Notes: a model not told the origin generated them from the sequence alone. A stretch of DNA of 64,000 nt from Anammoximicrobium sp964645045 (GCA_964645045.1 CAZXYZ010000014.1:67324-131323); one strand, 5' to 3'; positions 25,624-34,677 are shown, counted from the first letter of the stretch. Made by a program: numbers and translations.

Positions 25624-26501
25624 GTCTTGCGGGCGTACGATCTGACAAATTCCTCGGGGCCGACGTCGGCGCGGGGATTGTGAAGCCAGGCCTGCAGTTG
25701 GTTGTAGGCTTGGCCCCATTCCGAACTCGCTTCAATATCGCGGCACGAAACGGACATGCGTTGTGAATTCAGTCCCAATTGATCGCGCCATTGTTTCAGC
25801 AGCAAGACTTCGAGGCTCGCTTTTTCTGCGGTCGTCAATCCGCCCCCTGCCAGGGCGGCCAGCAAACGGTCAATTTGTTCCGCGGGCGACGGTTGCCTTG
25901 GTGCCGGCGGCGGAGGAGGCGACCGTTGGGGCCGGCCGACGAAAATCAGTCCCACCAGCCAAGCCGCCCAAAGCACACCCGCGCCGGCCAGCGATTCGTA
26001 GTACCAGTGCCAAATCTGAATGCTGACAGCTTCGATCTCCCGGATCCGCGCTTCGATGTCCTTCGTCAGGCTCGTCAGCCCCCGCACGTGAAACGAGGGC
26101 AGGTCGCCGATCGGCTGGCCGTCGGTCGAGGTCAGGTACTTGGTCAAGTCGAACTCGCCCGGCAAGCTGATCACGTAGCGGATGTCGTAGACCCGCACGC
26201 GGCCCGCTTGGGCCTCGCCGGCGATGCGGAGATTGACCGAGGCCCCGCGCCGGTACGGCTGGGCCTGAAGCCGCGGCCCGCTGTAGCGGATGATCACGGC
26301 TTGCTCCACGCCCAGCGGCACGTCCGTGTCGCTGTGTCGCGTGTCCGGCTCCCGCGTCCGCAACAGCATGGCGGCCCAGCCACCCAAGACCAGCAGCAGC
26401 GCGCAGGCGGCCAGCGCGAGCTTCAGCCGGCGGGCCTTCGCCTGCAAGGGGATTGACTGCGTCTTGACCTGCACGCCATTCATCTCAACACGACCCTTCA
26501 T
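25569..26501 (-). CDS. Membrane protein of the MoxR/VWA cluster
   Basis: A 310-residue protein with one N-terminal membrane helix (LALAACALLLVLGGWAAML), an extracytoplasmic domain of about 110 residues and a second helix (AGAGVLWAAWLVGLIFV). A Pro-rich linker and a cytoplasmic helical tail (SPAEQIDRLLAALAGGG) follow. The layout resembles the DUF4381/BatD-like partners of MoxR systems, but no family is firmly recognised. The last codons (SDVQNSILPVTRLPDG) are encoded by the palindrome at 25529-25623, so the original stop was probably lost when the element arrived. It lies between the DUF58 and VWA genes on the same strand. Start at 26501 or 26483. Confidence 0.65.
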   Translation of the reverse strand: MKGRVEMNGVQVKTQSIPLQAKARRLKLALAACALLLVLGGWAAMLLRTREPDTRHSDTDVPLGVEQAVIIRYSGPRLQAQPYRRGASVNLRIAGEAQAGRVRVYDIRYVISLPGEFDLTKYLTSTDGQPIGDLPSFHVRGLTSLTKDIEARIREIEAVSIQIWHWYYESLAGAGVLWAAWLVGLIFVGRPQRSPPPPPAPRQPSPAEQIDRLLAALAGGGLTTAEKASLEVLLLKQWRDQLGLNSQRMSVSCRDIEASSEWGQAYNQLQAWLHNPRADVGPEEFVRSYARKTGSDVQNSILPVTRLPDG

Positions 26502-26514
26502 TGCAGCTAAATCC

Positions 26515-26560
26515 GAATTTCGAAATCCGAAATCCGAGACAAATCCAAAATCCGATCCCC
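26515..26560. repeat. Short direct repeats of AATCCGAAATCC type
   Basis: The 72-base spacer between the DUF58 gene and its downstream neighbour holds back-to-back variants of AATCCGAAATCCG. It is simple-sequence-like; no function is evident. Confidence 0.4.
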
Positions 26561-26573
26561 GTAATGTCCAATT

Positions 26574-27434
26574 CTATCGCCCGCTCCTGCCGCCGCCGCG
26601 GGCCTGCAGGAAGGCGCGGAGCGGAGCCAGGATGGGCCGGTTAATTTCCAGTAACAGGTAGTCGATTCCGCGCCGCGTCAGTTGCGTCTTGACGTCCCGG
26701 TCGTGCAGCCAGCGCCGCAAGCCGGTCGCGAAAAACGGCCGGCCGGTCTCGGCTTCCCGGCCGCGGAACAACCCCGCGCCCCGCACGCCGGTCTCGGCCG
26801 GGTCGCGGAAGTGCAGCACGATGCACTCGTGCTCCTGAGCCACCAGACGCAAAGCGCCGGCCGCGTCCGGGTCGTGCAGGTCGCTCAAGACCAGCAGCGC
26901 ACTGCGGCGTTTCAAGGTGGGCAGCAATTCGCGGATCCGGCGGCCCAGCAGGGTACCTTCCAGGTAGCCGTGCCGCCGCAGGCGATGCGCCCACTGCATG
27001 ACGTCGTTGCGCCGCAACGTGGGCGATACCCGCATCTCGCGTTCGCCGCAGGCAATCAGCCCCACGGGCGTGAGCCGGGCCTGGGCGGCCAAGGCGATCC
27101 CGGACGCGATCCGCACCGCCCAGGCGTATTTGCTCAGCGGCAGCGAACTGACGCACATCGATGCCGATGTGTCGAGCAACAGGTACAGCGGAATCTGCCG
27201 CGGCTCCTGGTACTCCTTGATGAAATACTTGCCGGTCCGGGCCGAGACGCGCCAGTCGATCAGCTTGACGCTGTCGCCCGGCAGATAAACGCGCGACTGG
27301 GCGTATTCCAACCCGGATCCATGATAGATCGAGTCGTCCGCGCCAAAGTCCAGGCTGTCGGCCAATTGCTTCACCGCCAGCTCGAACTGGCGGGAATCAA
27401 CCGGGTCGTGCGGTAGTTCGACGGTGCGGTGCAT
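26574..27434 (-). CDS. DUF58 domain protein
   Basis: The 286-residue protein has the DUF58 signature: LDFGADDSIYHGSGLEY, YLPGDSVKLIDWRVSAR (the family's GDxxRxIDWxxxAR motif) and a VWA-like core starting LYLLLDTSASMC, followed by LLVLSDLHDPDA. DUF58 proteins are encoded next to MoxR ATPases and are thought to be chaperone partners. MoxR lies directly upstream, 76 bases away. ATG 27434 (MHRTVELP) is used; an upstream ATG lies in the palindrome and would add the junk peptide TGWKPIPR. Confidence 0.88.
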   Translation of the reverse strand: MHRTVELPHDPVDSRQFELAVKQLADSLDFGADDSIYHGSGLEYAQSRVYLPGDSVKLIDWRVSARTGKYFIKEYQEPRQIPLYLLLDTSASMCVSSLPLSKYAWAVRIASGIALAAQARLTPVGLIACGEREMRVSPTLRRNDVMQWAHRLRRHGYLEGTLLGRRIRELLPTLKRRSALLVLSDLHDPDAAGALRLVAQEHECIVLHFRDPAETGVRGAGLFRGREAETGRPFFATGLRRWLHDRDVKTQLTRRGIDYLLLEINRPILAPLRAFLQARGGGRSGR

Positions 27435-27445
27435 GGGTTCAACTC

Positions 27446-27501
27446 GTGGGATAGGCTTCCAGCCTGTCAATCGGGAACGACAGGCAAGATGCCTGTCCCA
27501 C
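27446..27501. repeat. Imperfect palindrome, GGCTTCCAGCCTGTC type
   Basis: GTGGGATAGGCTTCCAGCCT and its imperfect complement ending GCCTGTCCCAC flank a short loop. It fills the space between the MoxR stop and the DUF58 start and encodes a spurious TGWKPIP peptide in frame. Confidence 0.75.
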
Positions 27502-27510
27502 TTTCCGTTT

Positions 27511-28530
27511 TTATGACAGATCCGACAGCATGGACTCCAGGAGCTCGCGGCCGGTGTGGCCCTCGGCGGCCGCTTCGTAGGTCAGCCGCATGCGGTGCAG
27601 CATCACGTCCTCGGCCAACTCGAACAAGTCTTCCGGCACCACGTAATCGCGGCCGCGGATGAACGCCCGGGCGCGGGAGGCGGCGGCCAGGGCCAGGCAA
27701 GCACGCGGACTGCAACCGAAATCCAACAGTTTCGATTGCCGCGTCCGCCGGACCAGCTCGACCGAGTGCTTGATGAACACCTCGCTGACCTGAACCTGCT
27801 GCACCGCTTCCATCGCGCGCACCAGGTCCGCGATCGTCGCGCACGGCTCGGAGACAATCATGTCAAAAGCCGTTTTGGGGACAGCCCCGCCCGACTCTTT
27901 CTTCAGGCCCATCGCCAGCTGCCGCCGCAGGATGTCCTGCTCTTCGTCGTGCGAGGGATAATCGAGCCGATGGTAGAGCATAAAGCGGTCCAGCTGCGCC
28001 TCGGGCAACTCGAACGTGCCGGACTGTTCGACGGGATTCTGGGTGGCAATCACCAGAAACGGCACCGGCAATTTGAAGGTCTGGCCGCCGATCGTCACCT
28101 TGCGCTCCTGCATGGCTTCGAGCATGGCGCTTTGCGCCTTCGGGGCGGCGCGGTTGATCTCGTCGGCCAGCAGCAGATTGGCGAAGATCGGTCCCTTCTG
28201 GACGCGGAACTCGCCCGTCTTCTGGTCCAGGACCTCGGAGCCGACGATGTCCGACGGCAGCAAGTCGATCGTGAACTGGATCCGCGAGAACTGCAGATCG
28301 ACGGCCTTGGCCACGGCGTTCACCAACAGCGTCTTGGCCAGGCCCGGCACGCCCTGCAGCATCAGGTGGCCGCCGGTGAACAGCGCGATCAGGATGCGTT
28401 CGACCACGGCGTCCTGGCCGACGACCACTTCGGCCACGCGCCGGCGGACGTCCTCGCAAAAGCGGTTGGCGCCGTCGAACGGAGTGGACGCAGGGTGGGG
28501 GATGGTCTGGGGTTGCTCGGCGGTTTGCAT
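27511..28530 (-). CDS. MoxR-family AAA+ ATPase
   Basis: The 339-residue protein contains VVGQDAVVERILIALFTGGH, Walker A GVPGLAKT, Walker B LLADEINRA, sensor-type ATQNPVEQSGTFELPEAQLDRF (split here only by naming) and the C-terminal lid with SPRACLALAAASRARAF. MoxR ATPases are AAA+ chaperones that mature or activate partner complexes together with DUF58 and VWA proteins, all encoded around it. The gene appears intact and of typical length. Confidence 0.93.
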   Translation of the reverse strand: MQTAEQPQTIPHPASTPFDGANRFCEDVRRRVAEVVVGQDAVVERILIALFTGGHLMLQGVPGLAKTLLVNAVAKAVDLQFSRIQFTIDLLPSDIVGSEVLDQKTGEFRVQKGPIFANLLLADEINRAAPKAQSAMLEAMQERKVTIGGQTFKLPVPFLVIATQNPVEQSGTFELPEAQLDRFMLYHRLDYPSHDEEQDILRRQLAMGLKKESGGAVPKTAFDMIVSEPCATIADLVRAMEAVQQVQVSEVFIKHSVELVRRTRQSKLLDFGCSPRACLALAAASRARAFIRGRDYVVPEDLFELAEDVMLHRMRLTYEAAAEGHTGRELLESMLSDLS

Positions 28531-28613
28531 GAAGTGGTTCTCGTTACGTCAGGAAGTCATGTGTGGCGCGGGCATCGTGGGTGGAGCTTTGTTTATAGCG
28601 TCCCGCAGTGGTC

Positions 28614-28691
28614 GTTTAACGGCCAGCCGAAGGCGCCGGTGTTGCGAGCGAAGCCGTTCGGTACGCATTCGCCTTCGGTTTGCCGTTAAAC
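28614..28691. repeat. Near-perfect palindrome, GTTTAACGGCCAGCCGAAGG type
   Basis: Arms of 22 bp (28614-28635 and 28670-28691) match at 20 positions around a 34-base loop. The element sits in the 190-base gap between the MoxR start and the 3' end of the large TM-anchored protein. A further GTTAAACG lies just beyond (28711). No gene or clear promoter is seen in the gap. Confidence 0.75.
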
Positions 28692-28720
28692 TTGGACGCC
28701 TGCGCCTCCGGGTTAAACGA

Positions 28721-31700
28721 TCAGCACGCGGCCCGCAGCCATTTCCGGGCTACGAGGCGCAGTTCATCCTCCGACAATTTGCTGTGGACATTGCCACCGA
28801 AACACGAGGCTTGGATGCGATGGATGTCCTGCTGCATTTCCGACCGCTGGACGGGCGACAGACGCACCAGTTCGCTGCCGCCGAGCGCCCGCAGCAGTTG
28901 CACGACCACGAAGCCGTCGATCTCGGACGGCAGGTGGAAGACATCCGCCGCACGCAACGGCCGGTGCCGCGAACGGCGGGCCAGGTAGACCGCGGCCAGC
29001 ACCAGCAGGACCAGCAACCCTACGCCACCACCGACCGCGGCGTACCGCAAGCGGCGATCAGGCGGATTGAGCCCTTCGGCCGTCGCCACCACCACCTCGC
29101 CCTTGCCCACGGCCGCCACCGGCTCGGTCAGATCGATCAGGTCCATCTCATCATAAGCCTGGTACGCAACCTTCGCCTCGCGCTGCGGTTTCGGAAGCTG
29201 CAGTTCGATCCGCCGCGGCGGGGAGAGCAGGGAAGCGGCATCGAGGGCCACGGTCCAATGGCGTTCGGACACGGCGTGGACCGTATCCCCCCAACTGTTG
29301 ACTTGCCGCAGCATGGTCCCCTCGTGCGGATCGATGCGGGCGACGGGCATCTGCTGGCCCAGCGCGTCCATGTCCAGCAGCGCATCCAGTTCAGGAACCA
29401 GGCCGCAGGCAGTCGCTTTGATCTCGAGCAAAACCTCTTCGGTCGTTTCCAAGTTGCGTGGATCCAGTGTCTGGGTGATGTCCACCCGGTCGTAGGGCCG
29501 CGGCGGAGTCGGCTGATCGGTCACTTTGATCATGGTCTCGGCGGACTCGGTGGTGATCCGCACGGGGCCGGTCAGGTCGAGGAATTCGAGGCTCATCTGG
29601 ATGCGCGGGATTTTGTCCACGCTGGCGTCCTTGGCTTTGACCTGGATATAGGCCAGGACGGTCTCCTCCCACCCGGGCTGATCGGTGGGGCGGGGCTGCA
29701 CGTCTTTGGGACTGAAGGCGATGGCCCGCACGTCGAAGAACAGCCCCAGGGCCTCGCGGATGTTCATCTCCAGTTCATCGCGGCGGCCCTGCAACTGGCC
29801 CATCCGGTACGTGGGAACGAGGCTCTTTTCGACGGTCCTGCGGCCCGGCGAGTTGGCGGGCGGCAATTCGTTCACCAGGTATTTGCCGAAATCCGCCATC
29901 CGCCCCAAGGCTTCGGTGTGCTGGACGCTGAACACAATCCCGAACTCGTGATCGCGGCAGATCGTGTTGGGACCGTCCACCCGGGTCGTGAGCCGGGTCT
30001 CGTCAAGCAGATCGTCGTAATAGGCCACCTTGTCGCCCGCCTGGAATGCAAAGGGGCTCTCCTTCGTTATGACCAGCGAGCCGGCCAGGTACTTGTACTT
30101 GAGTTCCTCGTGCAGCGGGTTCTCGGTGTCGTCCATCCGGGCCTGGACGTGCTTGGCAAACAGGTTGATATGGGCCTGGGCAATGGGCTCGGGAAGCTTG
30201 CGCATCGTCTCGCGCAGCGTATTCAGCGCCCGGCGGTCCAAGGGCTTGGACAAATTCAGACGTCCGTCGGAATTGACTCCCAGCAAACTGTGGAACCAGG
30301 CCAGGTACACGTCGATCGAGTATTGCCGCGGCGTCAGTTTGTCGGCCTGCGCGGCATACGCCTCCGCGGCGCGGACGAAATGGGCTTCGGCGAGGTTGTT
30401 CTTTTCGCGGAAGACGGCCATGCGGTCCGTGCTGGCGTCGCCGGCCAACTGCTGGTAGTATTCGAAGTCGCCCCAATCGCTCAGCAGCGATCCGGCCAGC
30501 GTGAGGGTCTTCCAGTCTTCGGGATGTTTCGCGCACCGCTGGTCGATCATCTCGATCGCCGTCTGGTATCCCGTGCGCACCATGTCCAGCGTTTCCTGCT
30601 GGGTCCGCCGCGTGCCGGACTCCATCTGCACTTCCATCGTCCGCCACCGCGAAGACAGCCCTTGCGTCATCATGCGGATCATCTGGAAGAAAACGTCTTC
30701 ATCCATCCCGTCGATCGGGCCGAAGACCTTTTCGATATGCGTCCGCCGGTAGACCTCGGCCTTGCTGTAACAGACGTCGAACGCGCCGACCAGCAGTTCG
30801 GCGTTGCCCGGGGGAACGCCGTTGGCGCGGAACAGGTCCATCATCTCCGCCAGTCCGGCAATGTTCTTTTCCATCATGATCGGCGTGACGGCGATCCGCG
30901 CCTCGGCCGCCAGGTTGTATTTCCTGCGGACCGCCTCGGGCACTTGCGGGTCGTGGCGGTAGGCCCACGCCTTGAGGTACTCCTCGGCCAGGGAAACGCC
31001 CGCCCGGGGATTGCGGGCGGCCAGCGCGACAATCCGCTGGGCGGCGTCCTGATACCGGTCGCTGACCAGCACGGCCTTCGACAGGCACACGTCCACCTTC
31101 TCGCGCATCGGGGCCGGCAATGCTTCCGCCCAGCGGCCTTCGGGTGCCGAAGCCAGCAGCTCACCCGGCACGACGTGCGGTTTGTTTCCGGCCGCGGCCC
31201 GGTAACCAGGATGGACATTAAATGTGTGCTCCGCTTCGACAATCCACCCATCCGCCATGGCCACCGCCACGCTTTCCCAGGGAGCTTGCGACAGTCCGGT
31301 TTTCTCGCCCACGCACTGCAGCAGCGTCTTTTGAGCGGCCAGGTAGTTGGTCCGCAGGGCGACATCCGCGTCGTTGGTTTTGCCGGCCGCGCGTTTTCCC
31401 AGGGCGACGGCGAGGCTCAGAACGCTGGCGAGGTCCCGCTGCACGAGTTCGCGGATCCACGGATCGAACGCCGCGGCCTGAGCCTTGCCCAGCAGGTCCG
31501 CCAGCTGATCGGCCGCTTGCTGGCGTTTGCCGTTGTCCGCATCCGGAGCGGTCAGCACCTTGGCGTGTTCCACCCACAGGCGGGCGATCCGCGATTGCTG
31601 GAACCGGTCCAGTTCCTCCTGCGAAGCGAGGAACTTGAGCAACTCGTCGCGGACCGCTTCGTCCTCGATTTGCGCTGCCTCGCCTGCGCTGGGCAGATAC

Positions 31701-32296
31701 GTGCGGGCCAATTCGTCAAAGCCGCCGTGCATCAAGATCCGGCCGGTCGGCAAACGCTTCGGACCGTCGCGGCCGAGCAGGCGCGTGCCTTTCTCGAACG
31801 CCTGTTTCAGCCAGATTTCTTGTTCGGCGGGCACCGCCACGCGCAACAGCAAGCCCAGCTTGCGAATCCGGTCCGTATCGAGTTCGCCGGGACAGGCGTC
31901 GGCCAGACCCAGGAAATCGTCCAGGGTCAGCAGCGGTGTGCTGCGTCCCGCCAAATCGCCCAACATTCGATTGTAGACCTCGGCGGCGAAATCATCCGGC
32001 AAGCGGTCGAGCGTCTGCCGGACTTCGTCCCAGTCTCCCTCATAGAAGGCGCGAAAAAAGCGGTCGGCCGGCTCCAGCTTGACCGGCTCGGTTTGCGCGA
32101 GCTGCTGCACTTGGCTGTACAGCGCTGCCGCGTTGCGGTAATACCGATCCCGCACCAGGCGGCTGTACTGCTTGCGCAGTTCCGCCGCCTCTTGTTGAGC
32201 TGCCGCCTCGGCGTTCTGTGCGGCCACGTTACGGCCGGCGGCCGCCGTCGCCAGGACGGAGAGCAGAACAGCAGTGACGACCCGTCGCCTGGACAT
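28721..32296 (-). CDS. Large secreted, TM-anchored protein of the MoxR/VWA cluster
   Basis: An 1191-residue protein with a signal peptide (TAVLLSVLATAAAGRNVAA), then about 600 residues of helical, TPR-like sequence (YYRNAAALYSQVQQLAQ, DDLLG-type helices). A mostly beta region follows (about 700-1060; VRAIAFSPKDVQP, MSLEFLDLTGPVRI). One membrane helix (AAVGGGVGLLVLLVLAAVYLA) and a ~75-residue cytoplasmic tail close the protein. It begins two bases beyond the stop of the small upstream gene and has GGAAGG before ATG 32296. No known domain family is recognised. Its place in the cluster suggests a surface or periplasmic partner of the MoxR machine. Confidence 0.7.
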   Translation of the reverse strand: MSRRRVVTAVLLSVLATAAAGRNVAAQNAEAAAQQEAAELRKQYSRLVRDRYYRNAAALYSQVQQLAQTEPVKLEPADRFFRAFYEGDWDEVRQTLDRLPDDFAAEVYNRMLGDLAGRSTPLLTLDDFLGLADACPGELDTDRIRKLGLLLRVAVPAEQEIWLKQAFEKGTRLLGRDGPKRLPTGRILMHGGFDELARTYLPSAGEAAQIEDEAVRDELLKFLASQEELDRFQQSRIARLWVEHAKVLTAPDADNGKRQQAADQLADLLGKAQAAAFDPWIRELVQRDLASVLSLAVALGKRAAGKTNDADVALRTNYLAAQKTLLQCVGEKTGLSQAPWESVAVAMADGWIVEAEHTFNVHPGYRAAAGNKPHVVPGELLASAPEGRWAEALPAPMREKVDVCLSKAVLVSDRYQDAAQRIVALAARNPRAGVSLAEEYLKAWAYRHDPQVPEAVRRKYNLAAEARIAVTPIMMEKNIAGLAEMMDLFRANGVPPGNAELLVGAFDVCYSKAEVYRRTHIEKVFGPIDGMDEDVFFQMIRMMTQGLSSRWRTMEVQMESGTRRTQQETLDMVRTGYQTAIEMIDQRCAKHPEDWKTLTLAGSLLSDWGDFEYYQQLAGDASTDRMAVFREKNNLAEAHFVRAAEAYAAQADKLTPRQYSIDVYLAWFHSLLGVNSDGRLNLSKPLDRRALNTLRETMRKLPEPIAQAHINLFAKHVQARMDDTENPLHEELKYKYLAGSLVITKESPFAFQAGDKVAYYDDLLDETRLTTRVDGPNTICRDHEFGIVFSVQHTEALGRMADFGKYLVNELPPANSPGRRTVEKSLVPTYRMGQLQGRRDELEMNIREALGLFFDVRAIAFSPKDVQPRPTDQPGWEETVLAYIQVKAKDASVDKIPRIQMSLEFLDLTGPVRITTESAETMIKVTDQPTPPRPYDRVDITQTLDPRNLETTEEVLLEIKATACGLVPELDALLDMDALGQQMPVARIDPHEGTMLRQVNSWGDTVHAVSERHWTVALDAASLLSPPRRIELQLPKPQREAKVAYQAYDEMDLIDLTEPVAAVGKGEVVVATAEGLNPPDRRLRYAAVGGGVGLLVLLVLAAVYLARRSRHRPLRAADVFHLPSEIDGFVVVQLLRALGGSELVRLSPVQRSEMQQDIHRIQASCFGGNVHSKLSEDELRLVARKWLRAAC

Positions 32297-32297
32297 G

Positions 32298-32627
32298 CTA
32301 CGATCCTTCCAACTCGAGTTCGGTGAGTTCTTCCCGGCCATCGCTCTCCGGTTGGGGCTCCGGCGGCTCGTCGTTCTCCATCGTCAACAGCGCGGCGGCG
32401 GCTCGCGCACCTCCGCCCCCGCCCCCTTGCGGCGGAGGCGGCGGTGCCTGCATCCGCAGCACCGCTTCCAGGTTCTGCAGCATGACCGTGTCGATTCCCT
32501 TGATCCCGCGGATCGACTGCAGCGAACCGTCGTTGGTCGTGAACACCTGCGACACAGGTTCGCCGACTTCGGCGGCAACGGCGGCCGCCGCAGACAGGGC
32601 CAAAAGAATAAGGAAACGATTTCTCAC
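32298..32627 (-). CDS. Small secreted protein with Pro/Gly-rich middle
   Basis: A 109-residue protein with a signal peptide (FLILLALSAAAAVAAEV), a ~45-residue conserved-looking stretch (VSQVFTTNDGSLQSIRGIKG, then TVMLQNLEAVL), a PPPPPQGGGGGG low-complexity linker and an acidic tail (ELTELELEGS). It ends right before the large TM-anchored gene and is surely co-transcribed with it. Function unknown; a partner of the downstream protein is plausible. Confidence 0.65.
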   Translation of the reverse strand: MRNRFLILLALSAAAAVAAEVGEPVSQVFTTNDGSLQSIRGIKGIDTVMLQNLEAVLRMQAPPPPPQGGGGGGARAAAALLTMENDEPPEPQPESDGREELTELELEGS

Positions 32628-32665
32628 GAGTTAATCCTTGTCTAAGGCGAACTGGCTTTCCCGTC

Positions 32666-33008
32666 GTAACCCGAAGCGTAAGCGAGGAGCTTGCCGTTTC
32701 CGCAGCACCTGGCTTACGCTTTTTGAAGTTGCGCATTTTGGGCGGACACGCCCCCGCCGAGCTTGCTCGGTGGAGTGATGATTTTGCACTACGTGGAAAC
32801 GGCGAGTTTTCCGGCTCCCCGCCGAGCTTGCTCGGTGGAAGCCATGATTGGTCGGCGAGCGTGTGCAGGCCGAATCACTCGCTCCCCCGAGCAAGCTCGG
32901 CGGGGGCGGAATCCTCCGCATGGTCCGCCCGTAGTGCCGAATCGCCGTCCCACCGAGCAAGCTCGGCGGAGACGAATGCGCAACTTCAAAACTTACGCTT
33001 CGGGTTAC
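32666..33008. repeat. Composite nested inverted-repeat block
   Basis: Outer arms GTAACCCGAAGCGTAAG (32666-32682 and 32992-33008) are perfect. Inside them, TTTTGAAGTTGCGCATT (32721-32737) pairs perfectly with 32975-32991. Inside those lie four copies of a CCGAGCTTGCTCGG unit, two in each orientation (about 32755, 32817, 32888 and 32950). The block fills the gap between two genes of the MoxR/VWA cluster. The outer arm recurs at 51582-51642. Confidence 0.9.
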
Positions 33009-33009
33009 T

Positions 33010-33588
33010 TCACTTCTTCCTGTCGGCCGGGGTGTCCTCCACCGCGCGCTCAAACTGGCGGCGAACGCGCTCTTCGTACTGTTCAAATTCCTGCGGGTTC
33101 TCCAGTTCGGCCAGGTATCGAAACAGCTGTCGGGACCGTTCGGCGAAAGGACGCCATTCGTCCTCCGAAGCGCCGCTCGTTTTCAGGACCCAGGTGGCTT
33201 GGTAGTGGGCTTTGCCGAGCTGTTCCCGCACGCCGCGCGTGATCCGCGCGTTCTCGCCGTAGCAGGCCGCCGTCTCCTGCAGCAGCCCCGTCAGGTCTTC
33301 AATTGCCGTGGCGAGATCCAGCATTTCCAGGCGGGCTTCGCAAATCGCCAGCCGGATCTGGTGGAACACCAACGGATCTTCGTCGGGCGGCAGTTCCGCG
33401 GTCAACTCGTTGTAGCGGCGGATGATCTCCTCCCAATTGGGCTCCGGCTCCCGTGTCAGCCGCTGGATTTCCACCAGCCGGACATGGCACCGTTCGCGAG
33501 CCATCTGCCGGGGACCTTCGTTGAAGTGGTACGCCGCGACGCCCACGGGGAACAGCATCCACAACAGAACAAGCGTTCTTCGGCTCAT
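33010..33588 (-). CDS. Small membrane-anchored helical protein of the VWA cluster
   Basis: A 192-residue protein with an N-terminal signal or anchor helix (TLVLLWMLFPVGVAAYHF) followed by charged, helical sequence (VRLVEIQRLTREPEPNWEEI). A TPR-like pattern is visible (LATAIEDLTGLLQETAACYG). It overlaps the preceding VWA gene by four bases (ATGA), which implies translational coupling. No family recognised; the role is probably with the VWA protein. Confidence 0.65.
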   Translation of the reverse strand: MSRRTLVLLWMLFPVGVAAYHFNEGPRQMARERCHVRLVEIQRLTREPEPNWEEIIRRYNELTAELPPDEDPLVFHQIRLAICEARLEMLDLATAIEDLTGLLQETAACYGENARITRGVREQLGKAHYQATWVLKTSGASEDEWRPFAERSRQLFRYLAELENPQEFEQYEERVRRQFERAVEDTPADRKK

Positions 33589-34595
33589 CGTGCGGCCCCT
33601 TCCGTCTTGGCGGGCCGGCTGACTCGAACCGTTTTCCAATCGCTGCCAAAGTACTCCAACGCTACGGGAATCAAGGCCTGGCCGGCCGCTGCAGCGGCCA
33701 ACACATAGATGGCGATATCCACCAGGCTGTACGAGGTCTTGGTGCCGCCGCTGCGGACCAACCCGCCGAGGGCCAGGGTCGTGAGGTGTTTGTTGTTGAC
33801 GTCGATGTACTTTCCCCGCAAGCGTCCAGCCAGCGTGCCCAATACCGACGCATCCTGGCGTGACATGTGGCCGTCGATGAACGTTCCTTGGTTGGGGTCG
33901 CCGACTCCCAGCACGTACACATCGCGGACGGCCGCCGGCGGTTTGGGAATGACGCCCAGTTCCATGGCGTCGCCGTCGGTCAACAGGAACACGGTGGTGC
34001 TCGCTTCAGGATACTCCACCAGGTGCTCAAGCGTCTTCCGCACGCCGCTTCCCAGGTCCGTCTGGCCCGGTTTCATGACGTACCAGACGGGCAGTCCGTT
34101 GAACACGTTGCGGACCAACTCGGGATCCTTGGCGTCGACGACGACCGGGATCGCATCGGTGTAGAACACGATTACCGAGTGGACCACATCGCCGTCGAGC
34201 CGCCGGAGGATGCCATCGACCACCTCGTGAGCCCGCTGAGCCCGCGTGATTTCGCGTTTGGGCCCGGCGTCCCGCAGCAACATGCTGGGAGACAGATCCG
34301 CCACAAACACCGCATGCCGCTTGGATTCCCGGCGGTCTTCCGTGCTTTTGTCCGTCTGAAAGACTCCCCCGGTTCCGAACAGCAGTGTCGTCAAGGACCA
34401 CGCCATGGCCGCCAGCGCGATGGCCCTGGCGATCGGGACGAAGCGGACCCAACGCCGCGGCACCCCGCTCGGCCCCACCGCCAGCCGGGCCACAGCGCGG
34501 CAGCGCCGCTCGTGCAGCTTTTCTGCGGCCAGCACCAGCAGCAATACGCCGCCGGCAGCGGCAATCGGAATCTGGAATTCAACAGGCAGGGGCAT
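33585..34595 (-). CDS. VWA-domain membrane protein (BatB-like)
   Basis: The 336-residue protein has two N-terminal membrane helices (AAAGGVLLLVLAAEKL; ARAIALAAMAWSLTTLLF). A VWA domain follows with metal site DLSPSM, the conserved Thr in GQTDLGSGV and LLTDGDAME. A C-terminal helix (VDIAIYVLAAAAAGQALIP) closes it. It is the first gene of the cluster read leftward, preceded by a good promoter at 34649-34677. The start could also be a TTG three bases upstream. Confidence 0.85.
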   Translation of the reverse strand: MPLPVEFQIPIAAAGGVLLLVLAAEKLHERRCRAVARLAVGPSGVPRRWVRFVPIARAIALAAMAWSLTTLLFGTGGVFQTDKSTEDRRESKRHAVFVADLSPSMLLRDAGPKREITRAQRAHEVVDGILRRLDGDVVHSVIVFYTDAIPVVVDAKDPELVRNVFNGLPVWYVMKPGQTDLGSGVRKTLEHLVEYPEASTTVFLLTDGDAMELGVIPKPPAAVRDVYVLGVGDPNQGTFIDGHMSRQDASVLGTLAGRLRGKYIDVNNKHLTTLALGGLVRSGGTKTSYSLVDIAIYVLAAAAAGQALIPVALEYFGSDWKTVRVSRPAKTEGAAR

Positions 34596-34648
34596 CAAGG
34601 CGCCGTGGGGCGGAAGTCGGAGGACGTCGTGGCAGGCAACACGGCCCT

Positions 34649-34677
34649 ATTGTGCTCGTTCGCGCCGTGCTTGTCAA
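34649..34677 (-). promoter_or_regulatory. Sigma-70-type promoter of the VWA/MoxR cluster
   Basis: On the minus strand, a consensus -35 box TTGACA (34677-34672) is followed by a 17-bp spacer and CACAAT (34654-34649) as -10 box. It lies about 50 bases before the VWA start. Confidence 0.5.

Noticed and set aside
28016..32326. A 1436-codon open frame on the plus strand
   Set aside because: It lies entirely antisense to the MoxR gene and the TM-anchored gene, whose products have clear signals and domains. Long antisense frames are expected in GC-rich coding DNA with few stops.
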